Positions 49,801 to 56,765 of a stretch of DNA of 64,000 bases are shown piece after piece (the stretch's first letter is position 1; every line of letters starts with the position of its first letter). The notes beneath the pieces are model-generated. The model was not told the origin of the DNA and searched no databases. It saw nothing but the letters and a program-made list of their open reading frames with translations. Origin of the DNA: Ruminococcus sp. (lineage in GTDB: Bacteria > Bacillota > Clostridia > Oscillospirales > Acutalibacteraceae); the NCBI GenBank assembly GCA_017457955.1, contig JAFTGL010000014.1:1-64000 (forward strand), read 5' to 3'. Both the position numbers and the translations under genes were made by a program.

Positions 49801-51070
49801 TCCGATGAGGCAGCTCACAGATACCCTATGGTCGACGCTGATCCCGACAGATATGACAGGCTTGATCTTCAACAATAATAATGGCAGCCAGACTGTTGAT
49901 ATTACCTACTCTACGCTGACAGGGAGTACCGTATTTGCACTCTCTTCCGAGAAGGACGGAAATAAATACAGAGTCAATACGGATATTGTATCCGCAGGCA
50001 CAAAGCGCGTATACTTTGTCAATTCTCCCGAGTGGTCAAGCGTCTCGCTCCACCGCTGGGGTGGTGCTACAGCCGGAACCGACTGGCCAGGCATGCCGAT
50101 GACTCGGATCGATGATACTGAGATATATTACGTGGATATTCCCGATGATACAACCGGCGTAATTTTCAATAACAACGGATCCGGTGAACAGACAGCCAAC
50201 ATTGAAGGAACGATCGGCAAGATTTATAGAACAACAGGTCTTGACGGTGAAAACCGTTATACGACAACCGAGGTCTACTCCGGCAACACCTCTGCCGAGG
50301 ATAACCCGAACCGTAATATCTACTTTACCAACAACTACGGCTGGACGGGCAAGATCTATGTCCAGACCATCGGCGGCGCAAATCCGTCCGGTGCCGGCGG
50401 CATTGAGATGACGCTCGATCACACCAACGACTACGGTGAGGAAATGTACGTTGCCAGCGTCCCGAAGGATACAGAAAAGCTCGTGTTTTTCAACATCAAA
50501 ACCGGTGAGTCCGCACGCCAGAACCAGACCACTCAGATTGACTACAGCAACGAGGTACAGGGCTGGTATATTACAGGGCGTGAGGTCAACGGTGAAGTTA
50601 CCATCAATGAAGGCGATTATTACTATACCGACGCCGAAGGCAACATCTCGCTGCCCAAGCTGATTGACGGTCGCTACCGTATCACCGAGATCGAGACGCT
50701 TGATGACTATGTGCTCTTCGGAGAGCCGATCGAGTTCAACCTGCCGTACACCATCAGCACCGATCTGCTCGCGCAGAGCAACGCCGATTATGCGCTTCTG
50801 CTCAACGAAGATTACATCGAGTCGCAGGATGAGGAGTACATCCGCTACAAGCACCTGGGCATGAACGTGGTCAACCACAAAGAGCAGTTCGATCTGCCGC
50901 TCACCGGTAAAGCACGCGACAATCTGTTGTGGAATCTGCTGATCGGTCTGGCGCTGTTCCTGCTCGGTTCCATAGCGTTCATCTTAGTGTTCAAGAAGCG
51001 AGACAAGCTCCAGGCGGTCACGCTTCCTGCAAAAAATCTTATCCCGCACAACACGGATAAGAGAGAATAA
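40820..51070 (+). CDS. Giant LPLTG pilus-tip adhesin with starch-binding-like modules
   Basis: A 3416-residue surface protein. A signal peptide covers about residues 15-53 (ends KASAAES). Residues 150-800 have GLUG-like repeats (GGLIGRSN, GGFIGRTAD, GGFVGLTNG, GGFVGVSN). From about 950 to 1750 come four or five X25-like modules of the kind seen in amylases (pattern GTYEFKV...W...G; FLFNENTKKLTM). Near 2575-2660 is an SdrD_B-like module (WLDNDGDGIIDSNES). From about 2860 to 3250 are four CBM26-like modules (YFVNTQGWENVYAYGWGG, WPGYPM, LIFNNNNGSQT). A SpaA-like domain with YRITEIE precedes LPLTG (3359-3363), a helix and a basic tail. It is probably anchored at the pilus tip by the sortases. AGGAG precedes the ATG. 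Confidence 0.85.
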   Translation: MGFINVKKLIGSLRKTAKRAVSLALAIVIVLSVFVALDLHFDLFTLKASAAESQTQYADINEYQLAEFSRIQNEIFSYNGGNLNTPNSTNYTTSESLDYYIRNGRAVVKTGNDYFNWVDTDEGVSNGTVSRWDGTKTTSLYYQSYYAPGYRKIGTNYYVYLPVTNATEFYRALYSVQSYAYYRYNNSDYTSYNYYIDIQTDIDMNGANYSFEPFTAYGTDSLRSSTTGQYGQMVYIEGNGHTVYNMRIAGDNAYGVGLFSYAPTFFVCKNLGFQSAMLLYTGTADQSNSSTYTHSSQMGLLMAQTGVKFYIDNVHSVGSYMQTIADGSWGLGGLIGRSNQTYHPSVPSGNGSRGNKFIKNCSTEKGVMFGGQHVGGLTSFISSTSYSSNNDKQKYDVDFPDDAFNLVMRTTNFTYPFMVFDSSSVDCVLFSLGADSGSLISCGTGMRVKNCYTNNTIYAENNTGGFIGRTADVNLAGVTPPMIDDASGRQYTVNNSYENCYSSGIVEGSVAMGGFVGLTNGRRNYTKSQIAITDGNQGSSTPKGSSVFKNCFTTAMVGMDYAGKYCGGFIGMDDNYTNDTSTISVAGNTYTGQGSWFVNCYAAGEVGNILTVTDLDKAKEYEKSDFFGSTFGSSTTDRSTISDGHTVFDYYPTGGFVGVSNLDRYRYHVFGYNTSSASDSGLRYWHGNYYNCYYDMQTTAMREMAVGMAVCNTNSSNEPVIDPKNMSGNRAFSVAGVRGVYTAKSDTKKLVTASGNYVLADGSDEIPKADYDANPAAYAGAELMTMLGLTDMTDMDSSGAASTTWTYTQQYYPQISSMMVADLTKSSIKQVDTSDIDNNISGKNAAGSVFFISDSGTSPSGDTTITTATVSAYKKPVLSLASVQPTPIGDPYDVTDDTTGNRYTKQDYKPQVQTDFVDLTAAAQMSEVVKAYRYSQAATATVFLDHWDLTMNTKTGDADKQDSDHVPSLDRNAMQRSGTMQINGKDVALWSITYTHLSADKYSFKVNAGDSMAFSYGKEGFAKSDDACELEVAVPNSDATIYFAFNGLNTDYYALYADVTTPSGETTRQTWHTPPAEYQEDPTPYILAGGFEGNGATNAETGVTLPNWKEKDVDGAGTARLRYDASLSDDDNRIYKLAVNCPAGTYEFKVTHSTWADESQWGADGVPAGSNMSLKLVEDAQVTFLFNENTKKLTMQFDNANKAVAYNCGEHFVKREGGGVEGFSVLAHSEQIGVNAHWYVNSPEGLEAAARAGLMDPNSDETEYTYHFTLSGNDMWSKNYAYKIIKDGVDEGPNQCFYLDTPPDSGAPSSLNLTIHYFPNNIGNARFSVTCDDEEIASLISIDDQSAHYDSYGLSGVSELFGDSWLTSPDYLMGVDSEDEGIFKYSFDEINFRYLGYTDGQLPAGSYSFKVVAGNTWESGLDYGDAKGGNYTFNLVQPADKVTVRFDPSSEADCKITIDVNPPTALDTKNYVITASAAFASVLGVEEWKKNYEDAQPAFMLFNNGTQRFEKWVYDVTPNDNVTLDEWGDEGYPIWCYGFKVIPVGNDDNKPNLLIELTKMRTSYDLYIAYDETTDQVLIYAFDHTGFTHDLTEADGYAIYNRSTGELISKSESQDYLVSGSLEPAFYTILGEEALTEYNWSGNYLPSARRGLLVPANDGTGRLHLSEPYRVTNIKSETEFGTSFSFKVSAGGTWDLSYPAIGNQIVTVAYPDDARSTASWNKNECDIDIFFDPDTHRVVDVTAYNGANAGSYIFELNEEELQWYVAATNKLFDQNMFSDQENVTVYDTVRDITSDFYFTYGSGSEQRGLMVESDAVRNTTDGFYNADEFGLAYSMRERYLKNEETITRSSTMEGTFTADIIDLKNRTLTHDDAVQLSGNEKDAYDGFVLSSNQLLTKFYVEQFAPGKKWLKINTVGYGYSDEYKNWQQQFLTYNNYIDDKEKFDRYEKLFLQLCSAFPYQGSKVNEFTLYAYLTERKNDTSDEVYQSMVEALDYDILYWKENLETRAANGEDREPSTVFDSNTQFIVGSRDIRLIPSSYLEAGVDANVNVVQKAGDEANATNSVRLNYNTTGYASDNYSFMALVKDQPIMDDGSYGEAISQQFTQDIDELSFGYYNYAMTSAFLSTDKVGLGIYNNYNDQKIAHYDSSGVRDDDDPNVRNSSTADENNDDLISLDGHRYFAMSSTYNTKPGEETERDKLRYNYNDTAEFGDPDNVSRRTSVNLNAGYFNNMSIIGSTYDRNQTDEKEDAQVLVKIFKVNTDENGNHIMNPDGSYSTTPVYFSNNTNATTAYASNYKKWSGLANFTAADTGYYEVQFNWVLSDGRYMQDSKYVDIKLVEPGITKTVNTEYETAGDNMLTYTIKYTNFNTELLVDFAILDILPFDGDVRYNPASGRINSTNLADSHNDLKFKLKAVTVQQSSKSDVREIYFTNSEQVKNWLQKTTTEDGETFVTTNEEAAKNLTLSESGFIEDSDGVSWTPLGHAEQSLQKYAPGRYTTFFDGGSETTLDNDATAVCISGMQLATGQEITVEFTFAFEGEITDYYSNDAFYYIRATEATNTEDAGMSRPVGTAIVSRDLTGFAWLDNDGDGIIDSNESKLQNMEVQLYRQIQVTNPDTGVTSSNYVDTGSRTTTDTNGFYKFSNIESGYYEVRFMSPTDGDLYVVGNDSKQVAFTDLRGTTKLREVNERRSEPSVITNGYTTRNLAVATQTNPEQQIEAEKRFTYAISGIYMPSNSLVYSNNNNKTMTNATDENYLYTRLFQNAGFSSIWDIGYQYSIDIDKTNDAEEKLEGVKFLAEFLNPNDGLWYPVKYKTVAEGTALETKVMDTNFTTPGTLGDYTADSWGTAVVEQFEAEEVPTGNYRTAYVVDKTGSDFINMHYWGDSVNTSWPGVELRRVVTNTTGGNVYVAYIPEGTNGVIFNNKEGDNGLQTSNIEGDALKTTDTIYTLTSEDGKIGCEGSDASSFREVYFVNTQGWENVYAYGWGGTYSVGDWPGYPMRQLTDTLWSTLIPTDMTGLIFNNNNGSQTVDITYSTLTGSTVFALSSEKDGNKYRVNTDIVSAGTKRVYFVNSPEWSSVSLHRWGGATAGTDWPGMPMTRIDDTEIYYVDIPDDTTGVIFNNNGSGEQTANIEGTIGKIYRTTGLDGENRYTTTEVYSGNTSAEDNPNRNIYFTNNYGWTGKIYVQTIGGANPSGAGGIEMTLDHTNDYGEEMYVASVPKDTEKLVFFNIKTGESARQNQTTQIDYSNEVQGWYITGREVNGEVTINEGDYYYTDAEGNISLPKLIDGRYRITEIETLDDYVLFGEPIEFNLPYTISTDLLAQSNADYALLLNEDYIESQDEEYIRYKHLGMNVVNHKEQFDLPLTGKARDNLLWNLLIGLALFLLGSIAFILVFKKRDKLQAVTLPAKNLIPHNTDKRE

Positions 51071-51201
51071 TTTATTTTCAATCCTCGGGGCGGCGGCCAT
51101 CCGCTCCGGGGTTGGATACAGAATGGTTCGCCATTCAAAAACAGTTCACATAGGGTAACTATCCCTGAAATCAAAAACCATTTTAGCAAAGGAGAAAAAT
51201 C

Positions 51202-53169
51202 ATGAAAAAGCTATTATCTTTAGTTGTTGTCGCACTGATGATTTGCGCAATGACTATCCCGGCGTTCTCAGCTGATGACGCCGTTCCCACCAATGCTCCC
51301 GTGATCGACGGAACAAGAGCAAACACTATCACCATCCATAAGTTTGACCCCGCGAAGGTCGTCAAGAACGGCGACGACGTTGACGTTGACGCTTCTATTG
51401 CTGCTGATGCAGGTGTTGCAGGCGCTACCTTCACCGCGTTCAAGGTTCTGGCTTATGATCCGGCTACCAAGACCTATGACTTCACCACTGATTTTGCCGG
51501 CAAGGGTATCACCCTCAGCAATGTTATTCAGGATGCCAACGACAAGTACACCTCTTACGGCACCACTTCTGAGCTTGAGAAAGAGATCAACATCATGCAG
51601 AAGGTTGCCGGTACTCTCAGCGGTGATGCAAGCGCTACCACAACAGCTGACGGTTCCGCTACCATCAATCTCGGCGCTAACCCCGGCGTTTACCTCGTCA
51701 TGGAAACTGTAGTTCCCGATAACTACATCGTTACCACTCAGGCGTTCCTCGTTTCCGCTCCTACCTTCGACGGTTCTACCGATACATGGGTCTATGATGT
51801 GACTGCTCTGCCCAAGAACCAGAAGATCGACGTTGACAAGAGCATTGACTCCGCTGTAGCGGATACCAATACCAACGATTCTTCCGACGCATATGCGGTA
51901 GGCGACATCGTTGACTACACCGTTACCGTAGCCGTTCCCAACTATGGCCGTTCCACTACTTATCCCGACTATCAGGTAACCGACGCGATGGCTCTGTATG
52001 ATAACGATCCCGCAGGCTTCGGCATCACCCGTTTCAACAACCTCGACATGGTATTCACCGATACCCTCTCCAACGGACTTACCTTCCTGCCCAACTCTCT
52101 GACAGTTAAGGTTTCCGGCGATCCTGCTGATATCACTCTGGACAAGGGCGACGAGAAAAAGACCATCGTTGACAAGGCGAGCGAGACCTCTACCGCTGTT
52201 AAGCAGGTCACCTACAACTATGCTGCTGCTTCTGCCGCTGGCAAAACCGTCGGCGATTACACCCTCACTCAGAACGGTCAGACCGTTACTGTTGATGTTG
52301 CGTGGGCAGCTCTGAACGATTATCAGGGCCAGACCATCACTCTGACCTACTCTGCTCAGGTCAACGAGAATGCTGTTGCCGGTACCAACCAGAACAACAC
52401 CATGCAGATTGAGTTCGTCAACGATCCTACCTCCAAGAAGGGTGAGGCTTCCGATCCGACCAAACCTCCGACAGACACCGATACTGATGACGACAACGAC
52501 GTTTATACCTATGCGATGGATCTGACCAAGCTGTTCGACAACACTACTGACGCTGCTAAGGCGAACGATGTTGTATTCACGCTCAGCAAGGGCTCCGATC
52601 CTGTCCTTTTCACCTATGATGCTACCGCCAAGAAGTACACTGTATGGACCGGCCGTACGATCACTAACGGTGACAATACCTATGCAGTTCCCGCTACCTA
52701 CGGCGTAGATCCGACCGCTGCGGATTATACTGCTGACGCTGATGTGCCCGCTTCCGTACTTGTCGATGCTAACAAGCTCACCGCTAACATTTCTCCGCTG
52801 AACAGCGGCGTGCTGAATGTCAACGGTCTCAAGGACGGTACCTACACCCTCACCGAGACCAAGACCGCAGACGGCTACTCCATCCTCACCGCTCCTCTGA
52901 CCGTTGTTGTTTCCGAGGTCAAAGACCCCACCGACAGCACCAAGGTTATCGCTAAGGTTTCCGCTACTGTTGACGGCAATGCTGTTACCTGCAACGATCC
53001 TACCGACGGTCACTTCAAGTTCGAAGTGAACAACCCCAAGGCTAAGTTCTTCTCCCTGCCCACCACCGGTGGTCTCGGTCTCTGGCTGTTCACCGTAGGC
53101 GGCGGTATCCTGATGGCAGGCGCTATCATCTTCATCACCGTTCTGCGCAAGAAGAGAAACGCTGCCTGA
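51202..53169 (+). CDS. LPTTG major pilin, SpaH/EbpB type (first)
   Basis: A 655-residue pilin. Signal peptide 1-24; N-terminal domain; a pilin motif-like segment VYDVTALPKN with the Lys that forms intermolecular bonds; a D2-type isopeptide domain (VGDIVDYTVTV...DTLSNGLTF); and a C-terminal Cna-B-like domain with the E-box YTLTETKTADGY, whose Glu supports the internal isopeptide. The sorting signal is LPTTGGLG, then a hydrophobic stretch and RKKRN. It follows the adhesin gene after 131 bases containing a GC-rich hairpin, with AAAGGAG before the ATG. It would form the shaft or a minor shaft polymer through the class C sortases. Confidence 0.92.
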   Translation: MKKLLSLVVVALMICAMTIPAFSADDAVPTNAPVIDGTRANTITIHKFDPAKVVKNGDDVDVDASIAADAGVAGATFTAFKVLAYDPATKTYDFTTDFAGKGITLSNVIQDANDKYTSYGTTSELEKEINIMQKVAGTLSGDASATTTADGSATINLGANPGVYLVMETVVPDNYIVTTQAFLVSAPTFDGSTDTWVYDVTALPKNQKIDVDKSIDSAVADTNTNDSSDAYAVGDIVDYTVTVAVPNYGRSTTYPDYQVTDAMALYDNDPAGFGITRFNNLDMVFTDTLSNGLTFLPNSLTVKVSGDPADITLDKGDEKKTIVDKASETSTAVKQVTYNYAAASAAGKTVGDYTLTQNGQTVTVDVAWAALNDYQGQTITLTYSAQVNENAVAGTNQNNTMQIEFVNDPTSKKGEASDPTKPPTDTDTDDDNDVYTYAMDLTKLFDNTTDAAKANDVVFTLSKGSDPVLFTYDATAKKYTVWTGRTITNGDNTYAVPATYGVDPTAADYTADADVPASVLVDANKLTANISPLNSGVLNVNGLKDGTYTLTETKTADGYSILTAPLTVVVSEVKDPTDSTKVIAKVSATVDGNAVTCNDPTDGHFKFEVNNPKAKFFSLPTTGGLGLWLFTVGGGILMAGAIIFITVLRKKRNAA

Positions 53170-53196
53170 TTCGGATGACCGGAAAGTCCGATTCAG

Positions 53197-53361
53197 CGGT
53201 AAAGCAAAATTACGCTTTACCGGATTAACAATTCTTTGATTTCAGGACTCATTTCCCCCGGGCAGGGGCGCTGCCTCTGCCCGGGGCCCTAAGGTTTTTC
53301 CAAAGTGTTTTCCTTAAAAAAACGCTATGGCAAACCTGCCTTTGCCCAAAACATTTTGGAA
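53197..53361 (+). terminator. Cluster of strong hairpins between the two pilin genes
   Basis: Three stems in the 296-base gap: CGGTAAAGC/GCTTTACCG (53197-53222), a perfect CCCCGGGCAG/CTGCCCGGGG (53256-53286) followed by TAAGGTTTTTCC, and CCAAAGTGTTTT/AAAACATTTTGG (53299-53361). The middle one looks like a terminator or a partial attenuator that sets the relative dose of the two pilins. No gene is visible in the gap. Confidence 0.6.
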
Positions 53362-53480
53362 AGGCTTTAGCGAAATATAACTCTATGTGAAACACTTCGG
53401 GCTTACGCCCGCATCGGCCAAGGGGAGAGCAAACCCCTTCATTCTCAAAATTTAGGATTTATACTATGAAAGGAGATTTG

Positions 53481-55253
53481 ATGATGAAAAAATTTGCTGC
53501 TATTATGTTAGCTATGCTGCTGATCGTTGCGATGACAGTCGTCAGCTTCTCTGCTGCCAGCACTGTTGCTGTCGGCACCGGCGACGGTACTCTGAATGTG
53601 TACAAAAATATTGCTCAAGGCAACACAACAGGCGGTCTTGAAGGTGCAGGCTTCACAGCCTATAAGGTTATGACATTTGAAGGTACCGCTCCTAACCAGT
53701 ACTTCTCATTCACCGCGCCCTATGCTTCTAACTCTGCTGTTCAAAGCTATGCCGACACCGACCTCACTCCGGTCAATGGCGAGACCAACAAGTATGTCAC
53801 CTACGGCGACACCGATGACTTAGAGGGTATTATTTCTACTCTGGAAGGCATCACTAACACAACCACCGCTTCCTCTGAAGCGACAACCGATTCAGATGGT
53901 AAAGCAACCTTTACCAACCTTGACAAGGGCGTTTATCTCGTCAAAGAGACGACCGTCCCCGACGGCTATTCCGCTTCTTCCCAGTCCTTCCTCGTTGCGA
54001 TTCTTGAAGATAATCAGGTTGTCAACGCATATCCGAAGAACATGAAGATGGAGATAGACAAGAACATCCTGACCGATGAACAGTATACTGCGGCTCAGAC
54101 TGCTCCGACTGCGAATACCGGTTCTGATTCGACCAACCTTTCTGTCGGCGATACCGTCAACTATCAGATCCAGTCTCAGGTTCCGAATTATGACAACCGC
54201 GTGATCGATCAGATGGATTCCACTTCCGGTGTAAAGGTCGTTGAGATTACCGATACTCTCTCCAACGGTCTTACTTTCTCCGATACGAACCTTTCCGCGA
54301 TGAAAGTTTTTGCCGGTGATATTGATATCACTTCTTCCGTTATCAAAACCAGAACTGATGACCAGCACTTTAAAGTAGAGATTCCGCTTGACGCTGTATA
54401 TAGTGTAGCCAACAACATTAATTATCTCGGCAGAAACCTGTATGTGGTGTATCAGGCAACAGTCAACACCAATGCGGCTGTCACCGACGGCAATAACAAC
54501 ACCGCTCAGCTCAAGTATAAGAACAGCCCGGATGACAATGCTTATGATCCCACTCCGGTTGATATCCCCGAAGAGAAGATTCCGGTCGTTTATACCTATC
54601 AGATGAACCTCACCAAGCTCCTCGACGGTCAGGCGGTAACAGGCACTCCTTCTGTTGAGAACCTCAGATTCGTTCTGAAGCAGGGCGAAAACAACGTTTC
54701 TGCTACCGGTTCCAACGGTGTTTATACCGTTACCAACGATCACGCTGCTTCTGCTACGCAGATGTCGCTTAAACCCACCGACGGCACTCTGCAGGTCAAG
54801 GGTCTCTCCGCGGGCACCTACACCCTGACCGAGTCCGGTTCCGTTACCGGTTACACCACCCTCCAGTCCCCGATCACCATCGTTGTGACCGACGATGGTT
54901 ACGGTGTAGTTGGTGCTATGATCAACGGCGCCGGTGAGAATCTGATGGTTCAGGCTGATAACCCTGATTATAACGAAGAATATAAGAACGAACAGGATGC
55001 CTATAAACTTGTAAATCCGAGAGATGGTAGTTATGATGGTGATCCCGATTATCCGCATCCTGAGTATGACAATGATACCCCTGAAAAGCTGGACACCGGC
55101 ATTTTCGCTCTTACCGTCAACAACCCCTCCAGCCAGTTTGACCTGCCCACCACCGGCGGTATGGGTATTCTGATCTTCACCCTCGGCGCTGCGGTTGTAC
55201 TCGCTCTCGCAATCGTACTCTTCACCGTTGCCCGTAAGAAGAAGTCCGAGTGA
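53481..55253 (+). CDS. LPTTG major pilin, SpaH/EbpB type (second)
   Basis: A 590-residue pilin of the same plan as the gene before it. ATG 53481 is six bases after AAGGAG (an earlier in-frame ATG at 53466 overlaps that site). Signal peptide about 1-26; pilin motif-like NAYPKN with candidate Lys near residue 195; D2-type domain (VGDTVNYQIQSQVPNY, DTLSNGLTF); E-box YTLTESGSVTGY; and LPTTGGMG with membrane helix and RKKKSE tail. The two pilins share the order of domains but differ widely in sequence, so the organism may make two shaft types or a two-component shaft. A strong terminator at 55290 ends the operon. Confidence 0.92.
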   Translation: MMKKFAAIMLAMLLIVAMTVVSFSAASTVAVGTGDGTLNVYKNIAQGNTTGGLEGAGFTAYKVMTFEGTAPNQYFSFTAPYASNSAVQSYADTDLTPVNGETNKYVTYGDTDDLEGIISTLEGITNTTTASSEATTDSDGKATFTNLDKGVYLVKETTVPDGYSASSQSFLVAILEDNQVVNAYPKNMKMEIDKNILTDEQYTAAQTAPTANTGSDSTNLSVGDTVNYQIQSQVPNYDNRVIDQMDSTSGVKVVEITDTLSNGLTFSDTNLSAMKVFAGDIDITSSVIKTRTDDQHFKVEIPLDAVYSVANNINYLGRNLYVVYQATVNTNAAVTDGNNNTAQLKYKNSPDDNAYDPTPVDIPEEKIPVVYTYQMNLTKLLDGQAVTGTPSVENLRFVLKQGENNVSATGSNGVYTVTNDHAASATQMSLKPTDGTLQVKGLSAGTYTLTESGSVTGYTTLQSPITIVVTDDGYGVVGAMINGAGENLMVQADNPDYNEEYKNEQDAYKLVNPRDGSYDGDPDYPHPEYDNDTPEKLDTGIFALTVNNPSSQFDLPTTGGMGILIFTLGAAVVLALAIVLFTVARKKKSE

Positions 55254-55289
55254 TTTTACTTACTAAACAGAATAATGTAAGATAACTTT

Positions 55290-55331
55290 GCCCCGATAGT
55301 TACTAAACAGTAACTATCGGGGCACTATTTG
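55290..55331 (+). terminator. Rho-independent terminator of pilus operon
   Basis: A perfect 15-base stem GCCCCGATAGTTACT / AGTAACTATCGGGGC (55290-55304, 55309-55323) with loop AAAC, then ACTATTTG. Confidence 0.85.
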
Positions 55332-55335
55332 ATAG

Positions 55336-55481
55336 TTTTGTTGACAACGGGCAGCAGCCGATTTGTTTTTCAGATTACAGACTGCTTGCCAAAGAGTTGA
55401 AAATAAGTGAGAGGTCAATACAGCAGATAAGGTATAATAAAATCTATTCAGACAAAAAGAAAAAGTCCAAGAAACACTGAT
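55336..55481 (+). other. Possible helix-turn-helix gene fragment
   Basis: An open stretch without a start codon reads CFSDYRLLAKELKISERSIQ then QIRYNKIYSDKKKKSKKH and stop. The middle looks like the helix-turn-helix of a DNA-binding protein. It overlaps the second palindromic repeat. It may be chance or a remnant left by the mobile element. Confidence 0.2.
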
Positions 55482-55501
55482 GTTTCCTGGACTTTTCGGA
55501 T
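55460..55501. repeat. Palindromic hairpin repeat, copy 2
   Basis: AAAAGTCCAAGAAACA / TGTTTCCTGGACTTTT (55461-55476, 55481-55496) around CTGA, followed by CGGAT as in copy 1 at 10629. Differences from copy 1 fall on both sides of the stem so that pairing is kept. Confidence 0.65.
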
Positions 55502-55584
55502 GGTCCGAGTGAAAGTTCACATCGGCTTAAATACTGGGTTTTTCGACCGCTGATAGTACAAGTGATAGTAAAACTCTGCAATCA

Positions 55585-55770
55585 TCATGCTATCAGTAAA
55601 TTGTTATCTTTCAAATAGCAATCTGCCATTAAAAGATTCTCGTCGCTAAATTCCTCAAACGCGTCGCAATAGGTATTCATTGTAACGGTAATATCAGTAT
55701 GTCCAAGTATATGTTGTAAAACCTTTGCTTGCATACCGCCCTCGATACAGCGTGTAGCGAATGTATGCCG
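55585..55770 (-). pseudogene. Tyrosine integrase C-terminal remnant
   Basis: Read on the minus strand, 61 codons up to a stop at 55585-55587 give RHTFATRCIEGGMQAKVLQH, then ILGHTDITVTMNTYCDAF and a helical end. This is the catalytic box of a phage/ICE tyrosine recombinase: RHTFAT (His and the second Arg of the active site), LGHTD (His) and the Tyr nucleophile in MNTY. A stop codon (55771-55773) directly precedes the Arg codon and no integrase sequence continues in frame upstream, so the gene is cut. It marks the left end of the mobile region that follows. Confidence 0.8.
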
Positions 55771-55920
55771 TTACGGTATAATAATGACAAACGGAAAAAA
55801 GCCAGTATTCAAGGGGCTTTCTGCGTTTGTCGCTGTTTTTCAATTCCTTTTCCAACAGTTGATTATCAGCGAGAGAATTGTCGAGAAAAGGGGGCTGTAA
55901 AGGTAAAGACAAAAAATCTT

Positions 55921-55960
55921 AAAAGGGCATTTCATTTTTCGGAATGAAGTGCCCTTTTTA
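55921..55960. terminator. Terminator hairpin
   Basis: AAAAGGGCATTTCATT pairs with AATGAAGTGCCCTTTT, flanked by A and T tracts. It can act on both strands and isolates the mobile-region genes from the integrase remnant. Confidence 0.75.
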
Positions 55961-55980
55961 TATATAATCCGACATTTTGC

Positions 55981-56009
55981 GTTCACTATGAAAAGTGGAC
56001 GTTTTTTTC
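55981..56009 (+). terminator. Second short terminator-like hairpin
   Basis: GTTCACT pairs with AGTGGAC (one wobble) with a six-base loop, then GTTTTTTTC. Confidence 0.5.
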
Positions 56010-56064
56010 TTATTAAAATCTGACTAATACCAATTAAAAACATCGAATCGAAAGGAGGGGTATT

Positions 56065-56748
56065 ATGAGTGAAGTCAAAAAAGCACCTGACGGTCTGGAC
56101 GGGTTTATCGCTCTGTGTGATGATCACAAGGACGAAATGCTGTTAGAGACAGGGAGAAAGCTATATACCGAAAAAGACTTTAGCTGTGTCTATTGCCTCG
56201 ACTATGAAAAGAAGTCGGGCTGCAAGTATAAGGTGTGTCAATACACACCGGAGAAGGTGTGTTGCGGATGTGCTTCTCTGTCTGCCGTATGGAGATACTT
56301 AGCATTTGAGATCGATCATGAGAGATTGATTAGAAGGGTCAATCACTACATCAGGATCTGTAAAAGGAAGAAAAGCAATCCGACGGTCTTTTACGATTCT
56401 GCACATCAATCTGTTTTTAACAACTGTTATTTGAAGTTGAATCACGAGAATTCCAAGCTCTTAGCTGCCGTGTATCTTCTCACGGCTGATGAACGGCTCT
56501 GGAAATCTGCATGGAGCCATATCAACATGAATGACATATCTTTTGGAAAAATCAAGCCAAAGGTTTTGTCATCGGATACATACACATTATTCTGTGCTGC
56601 GAAAGACCTGTATTTGGGTTCGGATCACTTTTCTTTTTCTGATCTGGCTGATCCCGCTGTCGTTGACATAACAAGATTCTGTTTAGTGTTGAACGCATTA
56701 GGGATCGTGAGATTCGGCTACAACTATATCAATATCAAAAAATTTTGA
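56065..56748 (+). CDS. Cysteine-rich protein of unknown function, mobile region
   Basis: A 227-residue cytoplasmic protein that I do not recognise. Between residues 38 and 72 it has a dense cysteine group, CVYC, C (in SGCKYKVC) and CCGC, suitable for one or two zinc or Fe-S sites. The rest is mixed helix and strand with many aromatic residues. AAAGGAGGGG is a strong ribosome binding site. It is first in a run of nine co-directed genes typical of integrative conjugative elements, and base composition is poorer in G+C than in the pilin genes. A DNA-binding or accessory replication role is possible but not shown. Confidence 0.75.
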   Translation: MSEVKKAPDGLDGFIALCDDHKDEMLLETGRKLYTEKDFSCVYCLDYEKKSGCKYKVCQYTPEKVCCGCASLSAVWRYLAFEIDHERLIRRVNHYIRICKRKKSNPTVFYDSAHQSVFNNCYLKLNHENSKLLAAVYLLTADERLWKSAWSHINMNDISFGKIKPKVLSSDTYTLFCAAKDLYLGSDHFSFSDLADPAVVDITRFCLVLNALGIVRFGYNYINIKKF

Positions 56749-56765
56749 AGGAAGGAGAATAACAC

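Noticed and set aside
51268..53013. A 581-codon open frame on the minus strand inside the first pilin
   Set aside because: The pilin on the plus strand has signal peptide, E-box and LPTTG; the opposite frame has no start signal or domain.
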